From: Phocoena phocoena
Lineage: Eukaryota > Chordata > Mammalia > Artiodactyla > Phocoenidae
NCBI RefSeq assembly: GCF_963924675.1
Contig: NC_089219.1
Location: forward strand, 154,152,288 to 154,216,287
DNA: 64,000 nt
Direction of reading: 5' to 3'
Below are positions 32,509 to 44,100 of the stretch, piece after piece. The position numbers and the translations under genes were made by a program. The notes beneath the pieces are model-generated. The model saw only the letters and a list, made by a program, of their open reading frames with translations, ran no database searches and was not told the origin of the DNA. Position 1 is the stretch's first letter, and each line of letters starts with the position of its first letter.

Positions 32509-35384
32509 TAAAATGAGATGATTTGTAGTGGTTCTGAGAGATTTGGTGCTGGTAATGAGGGTGTGGGTGTGACGATTATTTATCTAAATCCCACGTGGTG
32601 TCGTTCACTAAGGACATGGATCTGGTATTTTGATCTTTCCCTTGGCGTTATTTTCCCAAGGGAGGGCTTGGCACTGCTATTGATGGAGAGGTTGGAAAGA
32701 CAGCCCAGTGCACCTTTGGGCCTGTGAACTGGGAGAAGTCCCTGTGCCCTGATGGTTGGATCAATCCTCTGTCACACCAGCACTGACAGTTAACAAAGTA
32801 CAAAATAAGCCATGGACGTAGAGTCAGGTTTCCCATTCCAACAGGACTGGCCCCAGCAGTCAGCAGTTAGCCATGCGCCACTAATGGGGGCTGGCTGGAG
32901 AATCTCATTCACTGTGTGTCACTAATAATCCTGTTCATCAGGGCTGGGTCCACTAGACTGCTTTTGGGGTGACAAGAAAGGAACTGGCATTTCTTTGAAA
33001 TGTTGAACCTTTTTGGTGCCGAGTGGAGAAGTCCCTTTGTCAGCGCTGATTTTGTTTGGAGTAAAGGTGTCAAGAGTGTGAATATTCCTTATCAGCTCAG
33101 GAAAAGGAATCACTGAACATGGAGAACTGGAACAGAATTGCCATAGAAACTGAGATTCCTTGATTTTTAACATCAACTCCTATAATAACTTGCTGTGAGA
33201 ACTTGGGCATGTCACGTAATTTTGTTGGACCTATTTCTTTTATTAAAAAAAGAATAAATGCTACACTACTTTGGAAGTTTAATGGGAAAAGCAGATAAGA
33301 AAAATGCAGCCCCTTAAAAAGCATGAAAGTAGTGGAATGGATATTTTTCTTGTTACAAAGAAAAATATTTTATTATAAAATTTTGGAAAATATGAATATG
33401 GGTAAGTAAAACTTCAACATGAAAATCTTAAAACCAAACAGAATGCCACCACATAGAGTAATGGCTGTTAATGAATGGGTGTATGTCTTTCCAAGAGTTT
33501 TATAATCTACTCTTTCTATATAAAGTATATTTTCAACATCTTTTTGTTTTGTTACGTGTTTTAAATGGATGTGTGATATTCCACCGAATGAAGATAAATG
33601 GTAAAACCAGTGTCCAGTTTACAGTTATTTTAGGTTATCTTCAGTTTGCCTGGCTCTAGTGGCTATTTAGAACTTCCCCTTGTCTGCTGCCTGTCAGCTG
33701 CGTGGTCAGGGTAGGATTTCCCTTCTCCCTCCCCGCCCCAAATCAGCCCTGCTTGGTGTAAAATAACCCAAGGTGGCCCCATGCCCTTTTGCCACAGGGA
33801 CTGGTTCGGGAGCAAGCACGGAACCGCAGTTAATTCCGCTGGAATGAAGCTCAGTACTATGTTCTATGTGTTCTGTGGCTAGGAAAAGGGGAAAAAAATT
33901 CCTCTCCTCTAACAGCTGCAGCCCTTAAAAAAAAAAAAAAGGCACGTGGAAGCCAAGTTAAGAACAAAGTCTGCACATGGAGGAAGGCAGAGCTGGGAGA
34001 ACTGGCAGAGAAGCCCAGGTAGAACCACGGTGGAAACTCAACTACTACTGAACCTTTCAGTGGGTGAACCGGCAGACTCCCTGTATTACTGAGCCCAGTT
34101 TGAGCTGAGGTTCCTGTTACTTGAAACCAAAAGCATCCTAGTTGACACATCCGTTTAAAACAGCACTGGAACAAACATACCCAGTTAAATCTTTGTGCCC
34201 ATCCATGACTTTTTCCTTTGCCTATATTTTAGTAGAATTGTGCAATTAGGGGGTGTGTGTTTGGCCAGATTCCCTTGAATTCCTTTTTATAGTTTTTATG
34301 TTCCCACTGGCTGTGATGTGCTTTCACTGCCACAGTAGGTACCTGGGACTCTTTTTGGGAAAACTGCGCTTGGGCTACTGGAGTTTGTCCGAACACCTGG
34401 AGAAACGGAAGTGCCTGAAGGTTGACTGTGGTGCCTGGAAATCACTCTGGTGTAGCCCTTAGCCAGTGATGGGTAGATGAAGGGGTAGGAAAGCCCAGCT
34501 CCTTGGCTTCAGCTCTGAGGCACCACTTGCACTTCAGAGTGGTGAAACTACCCTCTGCAGGACCTGCTGGGTGTATATCTTTGCCTGGCTTCATCTCGTC
34601 TCTGTTCTGCTCCCCCCTCCCCTTGCCAGTCTCCCTGGGAACACGTGCACGAACCCTCATCTTAGGGTCTACTTCTGGGGAATGCAATCAAAGCCAGCTT
34701 GTGAACGATCTTCAGGTTTCTGATGGCACAAACATTTAATGGAAATGATTAAGGGCTAGCACAACTGCTAGTCAGATGGGACGTTACGATGGTCTGGACG
34801 GTGACATTGGATCTCAGGTACCTTGGGAGTTAGATGAAAAAAGGAAGAGACTTCACAGCTTCTGACAGTGGTTTGCCGAACGCACCTGAGTGCAATTTTG
34901 AAACTGGCTTTGGATCGCTGAATGAATGTGTCAGCTCTTCCTTTGGTAAACTGAATATTATCCTGTCTAACAGAGCTCAATATTATGGTCTTTATTTTTT
35001 TTTTTTGCTGAGGTCTAAACCCCCTTCATTTAATACCATCCCATTTTCCTTAGTTATAGTCTATTGTACCATCCTAAAAACTCTTTATACTTGGTCCTAA
35101 CGATTCTCGTTTGATACAAGACAGGCTGCTCTTACATTGGAAAATGCATGAGTCACCCTGCAGGAGAGAGTGACGGGGAGGAGGGTAATGGCATATAAAG
35201 CCCTGCGAGGGGCTCTTCCGGAAGGCGTCTCCAGCCCCCGTGTGCTTGGGTTGGTAACATTAGTGCTGTCTTTGAATCCTGTCTACCCTTCACAAATATC
35301 TTCTCTTCATCCTTCCAAAGTCCCTCTTGTCCTGTCCTTGCATTTCCATTGTGATCACGTGCTTTGGTCCAAGTTCACACCTTT
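32509..35384. other. Intergenic, nothing gene-like
   Basis: Short frames only. A homopolymeric A-run lies at about 33928-33941 and a T-run at 34998-35007. A TATA-like CATATAAAGCC near 35190 sits upstream of GC-rich sequence but has no supporting exon. Confidence 0.4.
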
Positions 35385-35785
35385 TATTGGGAACTGAACT
35401 GTATCCCCCCGCCCCCGCCAATTCCTGTGTTAAAGCCCTCACCTCTAATGTGACTGTATTAGGAAATAGGGTCTTTAAGGAGGTAATTAAGGTTAAATAA
35501 GGTCATAATGGTGAGGCCCTAATCAGATTGGACTAGTGTCCTTATAAGAAGATAGAGACATCAGCGGCCTCTCTCTGTCCGTGCACACACACAGGTAAGA
35601 CTATGTGAGGACTCAGTGAGAAGGCAGCTGTCTGCAAGCCAGGAAGAGAGGCCTCAGAAGAAAGCAACTCTGCTGGCACCCTGATTTTAGACTGCAGAAT
35701 TCCAGAACTGCGAGAAAGTAAATTTCTGTTGTTTAAGCCTCCAGTCTCTAGTATTTTACTATGGCAGCCCAAGCAGACTAATGCA
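35385..35785 (+). mobile_element. MaLR (MST/MLT1-class) solo LTR
   Basis: Contains the characteristic succession GAACTGAACTGTATCCCCC, AATGTGACTGTATTAGGAAA, AATTAAGGTTAAATAAGGTC, GTGTCCTTATAAGAAGATAG, TGCAAGCCAGGAAGAGAGGC, AAATTTCTGTTGTTTAAGCC and an end at GCAGACTAATGCA. It is an old non-coding ERVL-MaLR LTR with no internal genes beside it. Confidence 0.88.
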
Positions 35786-38129
35786 CCATTTTATGTTGGT
35801 TTTTTTCCCCAGGAGAACAGTACCTAGAACAGCAGACTAGCATCCTGGTCCCCAGGTCATTTTGGTTCTGTTAAATTCTTAAAGTAGCACTTACATCTTA
35901 CCTCACACTGAAATAAATCCTTTTGTAGCACGTGAGTGGCACAGAGCGGAGCCTAAAAGATTTAGCGGGCCATCATGCTCTCTCTAACCCACCCCCTCGA
36001 ACCTGCCTTATAGCATCCTCTTTGCTTCCCAGTCCAAACCCTGTGTCCCAGTCTTTTCCCTGTCCCCCATTTATAGTGCCCACTCCTTCCTTGCCCAGTT
36101 GGAATTTTCTCTAGCTTCCATGCCGACTGCCCAAACCCCATCTGTTCTTAGGGTCATCCTAAGCCTTACATCTCTGGGGCCTCTTCTCAACCTTCCAGCC
36201 AACCTCTGCATCACTCTGGTACTCCCTGCCTTTGCAGAAATTTAACAGAAAGAGAGGAGGGGATTGGAGGCACTGTGCCTAAGACCTCAGGTGGATGAGA
36301 TTCTTCCCTGCAGGTCAAGTGTCGGGCTGTAAACAATACCTTCAGGGCCTAAACTGAGAATAGAGGGATAGAAAGTGACTTGACTTTGGTGCATGTATGT
36401 GTTTATACCCATATATGTGAAGTCTGTGTTCTTGGAGTAGAGCCCCATTCATTTAGAGAAAAAAGAGCCTGCTCCAAATTCCCCATCTGGAACTAGAAAT
36501 TTGTCCTTAATGAGGCACATGTATAACACAGGTTATAGATTAAGACTGACCTGAAGAGAGCACACTGACTTTCTTCTAAGCACGTCACACGTCAAAGACA
36601 GCTAGACGTGGAAGAAACCAAGAAATCAAGCGTGCGATTGCCCAAACTGCAGTCAGTTACTAACCACATTAATAACTTTTTAAAACCTTCTTCACATTGC
36701 ATCAAAGGGATGCAGTGATGCACTGCTGAGGTCTTCTCAGCAAAGCTCATGGGAATTTGGTATGTGAGGATCCACACTAGCGATCCATTTCATCGGTGTC
36801 AATCTTTCTGGACAGTTTGGGTGGAAAGGACAATTCCTGAAGGTGAGATACCTTCACCGCATGTACTAGCATTGGGTCTTGCTTGTGTATGTGTCACCGA
36901 CTTCAGCCTTGCTGTAGCAATAATAGCTAAGATACTGTAGAGCTAAGAGGCTATTTAAGTATTTATAGATATATACATAAGATAAAAGCACCTAACATTT
37001 TTCTACCTATTGCTTACTTTCCACAGCGGTGTCCACACCACACTTTAGGAAACAGTGATGTTGTCCAATTTGTCTTCTCAAATGAAGGTCTGGAGACCTT
37101 TCATTGCTCAAGGTCATTCGAGTGTTTAAGGGCAGGATGCTGGGGTTCCTGATTTCCAGGGAACCTAACTTTTCTCTGAAATTATACTGCCACTTAATCT
37201 CTTAGCAGTACATAAAACAAATATTGGTGACCTCATGGCATGCCAGCTCTCGGGTGAAATGGAGGTCTGTGATTGGCTCTCCTCTTAAACTTCTAAGAAA
37301 TGGGAGTCTAGGAAAAAGAAACCCAAAACAGTCATGCAAAGACTCACTGGGCTGGATGAGAGCCCGTGGTCATCTAGCTCAGTGCTGGGTGGAAACCTGG
37401 ATCTTCCAAGGAGGGTCTTGGAGACCTCTCTGCAGGCCAAGAAGTCAAGGCATAAGGGGGAATAAGGCAGGTTTGCTTCTGTGTCTTCATGTTATTTTCA
37501 TGTAAGATCGCAGTGAAATTTTCAAAAGTAACACTGGAAATGTGCTGTGCTTGTCCATTTTCATCTTATAGGTAACGGCATGAAGGCTCAAAGGGGGATC
37601 ATGTTTTTCTAGTTAATAACAGACAACATTCCTCATCCAGCATTCCTATAGCTTAAAAAAGCAATAGAGGCACGTGGGTCCATGAACGTGGGTTTTGTGG
37701 TCACACAGATTTGAACTTGAATCCCAGCAGGGTTTGAATGGAGTTTTTCTCTCCAAATTAGGCAAATTGTTTCTCCAAGGCTCATGGGGCGGTCAGTGTT
37801 GTTATAGGGGAGTGAGGTAAAAGCATTTTCCTCACCATATTCTGCCCCAGACATGTTATCTGAAAGGAAGGAAAGAAGGAAAAATGGGAGGGGTATATGG
37901 AGAAAGAGGGAGGAAACAAAGGTGGCAGAGAGCATTCCTAAAAGTCCTCCATGTTACTTCTGGTGTGCTTCCACAGGCTCCTTGGACCCTCGCTTGCCAA
38001 CAAAAATGTTGATTAAGCACTCTGGCTCTTATGTATTTTCTGCATTGGGAACACTTATAGTTAGGTTTCAGGGTTCTGAACTCCCCAAACTGGGGAACTT
38101 GTCATTAAAAGGTCCTTTGAAAAAGCACA
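35786..38129. other. Intergenic, nothing gene-like
   Basis: No convincing exon. A GA-rich low-complexity patch is at 37855-37925, and weak MIR-like sequence is at 37660-37760 (GTGGTCACACAGATTTGAAC). Short frames overlap on both strands and are unremarkable. Confidence 0.4.
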
Positions 38130-39224
38130 AGTGCCCCAAAGTTTAATGGCATTAGATTTTGGCAATGATTTCTTGAATATGACACCGAAGGCACAGGCAA
38201 CAAAAGGAAAATAGAGAAATTGGACTTCATGAAAATTTTTGAAATTGGACGTCATGAAAATCTGTGCATAAAGACACTATCAACAGAGGAAAAGGGCAAT
38301 CACAGAATGAGAGGAGATGTTTGGAAATCATATATCTGATAAGGGATTAATATCTATAGTGTACAGAGAACTCCTAAAACTCAACCACAAAGCAAACAAC
38401 CAGGTTAAAAAATGGGCAAAGGACTTGATTAGACACTTCTGCTAAGAAGATACATAAATGGCCCATAAACACATCAAAAGATGCTCGGCATCACTGATCA
38501 TTAGGAAAATGCAAATCAAGACTACAGTGAGATACCACCTTACACACATTAGGGCGGCTACTGTGAAAACAGAAAATAACAAGGGTTGATGAGGATGTAG
38601 GAAATTGGAACCCTGTGCACTACTGGTGAGAATGTAAAATGGTACAGCCATTGTGCAAAATATCATGGTGGTTCCTCAAAATTAAAAGTAGGATTACCAT
38701 ATGGTCCAGTTCCACTTCTAGGTATATACCCAACATAACTGAAAGCAGGTTTTCCAAGATACTTTGTATACCTATGTTCATAGCAGCATTGTTCACAATA
38801 ACTAAACTGTGGAAGCAACCCAACTGCCCACTGACAGATGAATAGATAAGCAAAACGGGGTGTTTACACAACAGAATATTATTCAGCCTTAAAGAGGAAG
38901 TTCTGACACAGGCTACAACATGGATGAATCTTGAGGACATGATGCTAACCTACCAGTCACAGAAAGACAAATGCTGTCGATTCCACTTGTATGAGGCACC
39001 TAGAGTGGTCAAGTTCGTACAGACAGAAAGTCGAATGGTGGGCGCCAGGGTCTGGGGGTAGGGGTTGCTGGAGGGCAGAGAGTTCCAGTTTTTCCAGAAG
39101 AAAAGTGTTCTGGAGATTGGCTGCCGCCCAACGTGAATCTCCTGAACGTTTCTAAACTCTACACTCATAAGTGATACGATGATACAATTTTATGTGCATT
39201 TCACTACAAATAAAAAACAAACAT
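38130..39224 (+). mobile_element. Old L1 3' portion
   Basis: Plus-sense L1 ORF2 C-terminus and 3' UTR: GCAAAGGACTTGATTAGACA, GCTCGGCATCACTGATCATT, GGGTTGATGAGGATGTAGG, CATAGCAGCATTGTTCACAA. It is broken by many stops. It includes a 25 bp near-perfect tandem duplication (GAAATTGGAC-T/G-TCATGAAAA) at 38216-38265. A SINE abuts its 3' end. Confidence 0.85.
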
Positions 39225-39592
39225 GGACTGCCCTGGTGGCGCAGTGGTTAAGAATCCGCCTGCCAATGCAGGGGACACGGGTTCGAGCCCTGGTCCGGGA
39301 AGATCCCACATGCCGCGGAGCAGCTAAGCCCGTGCACCACAACTACTGAGCCTGTGCTCTAGAGCCTGCGAGCCACAGCTACTGAAGCCCGTGTGCCACA
39401 ACTACTGAAGTGCATGCACCTAGAGCCCGTGCTCCGCAACAAGAGAAGCCACCACAGTGAGAAGCCCGCGCACCGCAACGAGGAGTAGCCCCCGCTCGCC
39501 GCAACTAGAGAAAGCCCGCGCGCAGCAACGAAGACCCAACGCAGCCAAAAATAAATAAATAAATTTAAAAATTATTTTTTTAAAAAAATACC
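39225..39592 (+). mobile_element. CHR-type SINE, long form
   Basis: Head GGACTGCCCTGGTGGCGCAG (one change from GCTTCCC), then GGGTTCGAGCCCTGGTCCGG, the repeated CCACAACTACTGA body and an AAATAAATAAAT tail. A clean target duplication was not found, perhaps because it inserted into the A-rich L1 tail. Confidence 0.88.
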
Positions 39593-40158
39593 CAAACACA
39601 AGTGTCCCTCGGAGACACAGTAAATATTTTTGTCGTTCACAGTTTAGTGCTGCCTCATTGTCAGGGTGCTAGTCTTCAGTCAACTAGCTGAGAACTGTTA
39701 CAGAGGGGATGGGAACTTCCATGAAAGAGCTTCTGAAGCTAAGTAGCCTGGCCCATTCCCTAATTTCTTCAATGAATATCTGAGTGCTTGCTGGAGCCAG
39801 GCACTGTACTTGGTCCTCGAGATAGACAGCTATGAAAAAATTATACAAAGATCCTTGCAATCTGGGAGTGAGAAGTGGGGTAGGGAAGGACCCCCAGATA
39901 AAAGCATGGAAGTTTTTAGCGTGTTACCAGATGATGCAGGTTACGGGAACAATAAAGCATCAAAGGGAAAGAGGGCTACCCTAATTAGAAGGGGACATGT
40001 GGACAGACCCGAGGGAGCAGCCCCTGTAGATACGGAGAGAAAGAACATTCTAGGCAGAGAGAATAGTAAATGCAGGAGGCTATGGGGAGGGAGCTGCTAG
40101 GAACAGCCAGGGACAGCGTGCCAGTGTGTCTGGAAGGGCTTGAGGCAAGGGGAGGGAC

Positions 40159-40160
<2 letters not shown>
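39593..40160. other. Intergenic, old repeat traces
   Basis: At about 39770-40090, TGCTTGCTGGAGCCAGGCAC followed by TGTACTTGGTCCTCGAGATA resembles an old dispersed mammalian repeat. No gene is supported. Confidence 0.35.
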
Positions 40161-40217
<57 letters not shown>

Positions 40218-40262
40218 CAGAGAGAGAGAGAGACAGAGAGAGACAGAGAGACAGAGAGAGAT
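40161..40262. repeat. Compound (TG)n(AG)n microsatellite
   Basis: About 20 perfect TG units (40161-40200) are followed by about 60 bp of AG with periodic ACAG interruptions. The 'Cys-Val' and 'Ser-Leu' frames across it are artefacts. Confidence 0.95.
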
Positions 40263-41180
40263 AGGGATGGGGAGGGGAGAGAGGAAGAAGACTGCTTTTA
40301 TTCGAATCCAGATGGGAGCCTCTGAAGGGTTTTGAGCTCCGAGTGACACGATGTGACTTGGGACTTACCAGGATCACCGTGACCGCTGTACCTAGAACAG
40401 ATTGAATGGGAGGGGGCAAAGCAGAAAAAGGCATTTGGAGAGGGTGCACAGAAGGGGAGAGCAGGGCTGGTGGGACCTGAGGGGAGAGGTTTTCTGTCTC
40501 TTGCAGGGTGCCGGCTAGGGTTTAGTCTGGGTGTGGCCGCCCCACTCCCCGTCTGCAGCACTCTGCCCTCCTCACCTCCTGTAAACTGAGGCTAAGTGCA
40601 TCCTTGAGGCTCTCCCAGAGAGTTGATGGCCTGCCTGGGACAGTCCTGAGTCACAGCCCCTTGGCTGTAACCAGCTCCACGGATGCTCCTGTCCTGAGCA
40701 TTAACCTCCCTCAGGGGGAGTCCTCATTCTCCAGGGAGGAAATGGATATCTCACTGCTGCGGGCTCTTAACTCCTGTAAAGCTGCAGGACAAATGACTTC
40801 GCTGACCATGCTTCATGCAGGGAGGAGTGGGTAATCTCAGAAAAGGGAATAAAACTTCTGAAAACTCCAAACCAGGGGATTGCAGAGAAGCTCGCTGTCT
40901 TCTCTCTTGGGTGCGTGTGTGTGAATCAGGGAAGGAGAGGGCGGGCACCGACTTGGGTCTCGGTTCGCCCCCACGGACCATCCTTCCAGGGCAAGTTTTT
41001 CTTAGCGTCACTCGATTTCCTGAAGTGAGAGAATGAATACCCAGTGTAGAAAAGGGGGAAGAAAAGCGTGTTAGTTAGCATGAAATATGGTCATCTGATG
41101 ACTTGTCCATTATGTATTTGAGGAAGCAGAGATTCTGAAGACCTTCACCTACTCAAGGAGAGGAAATTGCCTGTCTACAC
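40263..41180. other. Intergenic, nothing gene-like
   Basis: Moderately GC-rich, with short overlapping frames on both strands. No splice-framed coding segment was recognised. Confidence 0.4.
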
Positions 41181-41410
41181 CAGGACCTCTTACTTTTGCC
41201 ACTGGTGACATTTTGTGTCCGATAATTCTTTGCTCTGGGCTGTCCTGGGCATTGTGGGATACTCCTACAGTATCCCTGGCCTCCGCCCAGCGGACGCCAG
41301 CAGTCCTTCCCCAGGTGTGACAGCAGAAATGCCTCCGGAAATTGTCAATTGTCCCGGGGGTGGGGAGCTGGGGGAAGGGGTGCAGAGTTGCTCTGGGTTG
41401 AGAGCCCCTG
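41181..41410 (-). mobile_element. Non-autonomous hAT-Charlie element (MER20-like)
   Basis: Matches the complement of a common element: GGATAATTCTTTG-type section (here CCGATAATTCTTTGCTCTGG), GCATTGTGGGATACTCCTAC, ATCCCTGGCCTCCGCCCAGC and a GGTTGAGAGCCCCTG end. The centre is partly replaced by a G-rich stretch. The family name is from memory. Confidence 0.7.
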
Positions 41411-41811
41411 ACCCAGGCTCAGCAGGCACATGGGTGAAGTCAGGACTGTGTATGTCATGTCCTCTCTGGCTAACAATAATCGATGGAGTTAAAACTAATA
41501 GTGGTTTCTGCTTGGTCACTGGGACAGCAGAGCATTCACTGTTCTGCCTTGAGAGAACAATTTTCCTGTGTTTTAACTAATAAGGCCCTTGTGATGGCTG
41601 GATTCTGGGCACCCCAACTAATAAGCGTGCCTATAAGGCAAAGAAACCAAAACCAACGTCCTCCCTGATTGCTAGGGAGACGGCATGTTTTCTTTCCTCT
41701 CCCTCTCCTGGATCCATGCAGTAATTAGCCAAAGTAAAATGAATATTAGCTCATGCTTAATTGTCTTTATAGCGTACTTGCCAGCAGTAATGCAGTAGTG
41801 CTAAACCAATT

Positions 41812-42172
41812 TTTTTTAATAAATTTTAAAAATTTTATTTATTTTTATTTTTGGCTCCCTTAGGTCTTTGTTGCTGCGCACGGGCTTTCTCTAGTTGCGG
41901 TGAGCGGGGGCTACTCTTCGTCGCGGTTTGTGGGCTTCTCATTGGGTGGCTTCTCTTGTTGCAGAGCACGGGCTTTAGGCGCGTGGGCTTCAGTAGTTGT
42001 GGCACTCGGGCTCAGTAGTTGTGGCTCACGGGCTCTAGAGCACAGGCTCAGCAGTTGTGGCACACGGGCTTAGTTGCTCCGCGGCATGTGGGATCTTCCC
42101 GGACCAGGGCTTGAACCCGTGTCCCCTGCACTGGCAGGTGGATTCTTAACCACTGCACCACCAGGTAAGTCC
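41812..42172 (-). mobile_element. CHR-type SINE, long form
   Basis: The right end is the complement of the head (CACTGCACCACCAGGTAAGT) and the left end is T-rich. The target duplication CTAAACCAATT is at 41801-41811 and 42173-42183. The changed head contains GGTAAGT in plus reading, a chance donor-like string. Confidence 0.92.
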
Positions 42173-42183
42173 CTAAACCAATT

Positions 42184-42820
42184 ATTTTTTGAACTTTATG
42201 GATTTAAATAATCCTTGGCTCTGAAATTCCTTGTACCCCTCAGCTAGGTAACCACAGGCCCCTCTGCCCTAAATCCTTTTCTTATACTTTGTAGCTTTTT
42301 AAGCAAGGCCCCTCTTTAGGAAGACATAATCCATTCTCTGTAGAAAACATGAAAGACCTGAACAAATCAAGATTTCTCCATGGAGAATTCAGCTAGTCCT
42401 GTGCTTAGCTCCAAACAAGGAAATCCATCTCTACACCAAGCATGCCATTACCCAGACTAATGCCTGACTTGAATAACAAGCAAATTATTGTGCTTTTAAT
42501 TGTACCCTGCTGGGTCACAAAGCACGTGTGAGAGAGAAATGTGCCCAGCTTCTCCAGGAGAAACAGGTCAGGCCTCTAATCCTCCTTTTCTGTCACCTTC
42601 CCCTCCCCCTTTCCAATCCTTTCTCTTCCCAGCAGAGCAGAGGGAACAAAAAGAGACAGCTAAATTATGTTTAAAATGGAAGAGTCTAAAAGAAAAACGG
42701 CGGTCAGTGCTGACTTGGGAGAGGATGAATTATCTATCCACAGCCTCTGCAGTGTGGGCCATTTGAGGACAATCAGTGCTCTCACCGGCTTGCTGGAGGG
42801 CGGTATCTGAGAGCCTAAAC
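42184..42820. other. Intergenic, nothing recognised
   Basis: No repeat or exon that I can support. Confidence 0.4.
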
Positions 42821-42993
42821 CAGGCTTTCTCAGCCTCAGCAAGACTGCTGGGTGGGGTTGGATGCTTCTTTGCTGTGGGCCTGTCCTGTGACGGAAGGAC
42901 TTTTAGCCTCGCGTAAGCTGTGACCATCCAAAGTGTCCCAAGACACTTTCAAATGTCTCCTGGGTGCAAAATTGCCCCTGGTTGAGAACCACG
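42821..42993 (-). mobile_element. Second MER20-like hAT fragment
   Basis: Begins CAGGCTTTCTCAGCCTCAGC and ends TTGCCCCTGGTTGAGAACCA, with CACTTTCAAATGTCTCCTGG before the end. It is the same family as 41181-41410, with an internal deletion. Confidence 0.7.
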
Positions 42994-43687
42994 GCCCCAA
43001 GCCCTTCCATATTGGGATGTACTTGCTCTCTCTCCCAATCTCTCCCCCTCCTCCCCAGTACACAAAACCCAAGAAAATCACGGTTCCTGTGTTAAAACTG
43101 GGGAGATCAACGTGCTCTTCATGTAGGTAGAATGAGCGGAAAGGAAAAAGACACTGACTTGTGTGTAGGCAGGAGACAGAGTGGGAACCCCCTCAACGCC
43201 AAGACTGAAAAGAGTCTTAGGATGTGGGTGTGTTTGTGGCTCCCGCTGGGAAGTGGCAATGCCCCTGGTTGAACAAGCCAACTTTCAAACGCCTCTACCC
43301 TGTGCACTTTGGAATCGGGCTTGCTGTGGGCGAGATGAGGAGTGATGGCGAGGCTGCAGAGATGAAGGCGCCTCTGAAGGTGCTGACTGTCTCCTCCCAC
43401 ACTACTTGGGACAGGGGAGAACTACCCAGCTTCGGAGAGTTACCCATTGCTCAGACAATGACGATCCTGTCTTGGACCTAAACATCGGGATGAAAGAGGG
43501 CTACTGACAAGACAGACGTTGTGCAAGCATGGGGTTGCACTTTCATTACAGACATTGAGGCAAACATTTCACTCCTGGTGACATAATGAGACCTCCCTAT
43601 TTTTAGGAACTTACAAGAAACATTATTGCTTGTCCTTACCCGCCAGAAGGAAAAGCCGAACGAGCACAGTGCAGTGAGCCCTCATCT
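42994..43687. other. Intergenic, nothing gene-like
   Basis: Several overlapping frames of 60-90 codons on both strands, none recognisable. Confidence 0.4.
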
Positions 43688-43701
43688 CCACTAGATGGCG
43701 G
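43688..43701 (+). promoter_or_regulatory. CTCF-like binding motif
   Basis: CCACTAGATGGCGG fits the CTCF core CCASYAGRKGGCRS at nearly every position. It lies in non-repetitive sequence within the intergenic region, so it is not part of one of the SINEs. Motif only; no occupancy data. Confidence 0.5.
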
Positions 43702-44100
43702 AGTACATCTTCCTCAGAAGCCAGGCGGGCAGCGCTCTGGGCAGCTCGTTGGCCTAAGCAAGACAAGGGCCACTCTTCTTTTGGGAGACAGGCGTCTCCT
43801 CTCATTGTGGGCACAAACAGCCCCAAACAATTGCACTGACCACACAGCCCTAAGCCACGTTCCCGGGCACTGCCGTCTGTTCAGGAGTGAATGCTGGGAA
43901 AATGAACCACGCTAATTTGCTTGATTGGGGGCAAAAATAAGATCTCAAGTGACAGTGGGTGTAATTTATTTTTCCAACAAGAATAGGGGCAAAGCCATTT
44001 CATCCCCCCCCCAACTGCTGCCATAAATAAAAGCAATCACCTAATTAGTCCTGAATTACTAACTGGCAGGGTAAAGATCTGCTGGAAATCAGATATATAT

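Noticed and set aside
40161..40262. Regular repeats as a CRISPR-like array
   Set aside because: Dinucleotide microsatellite with no spacers, in a mammalian genome.
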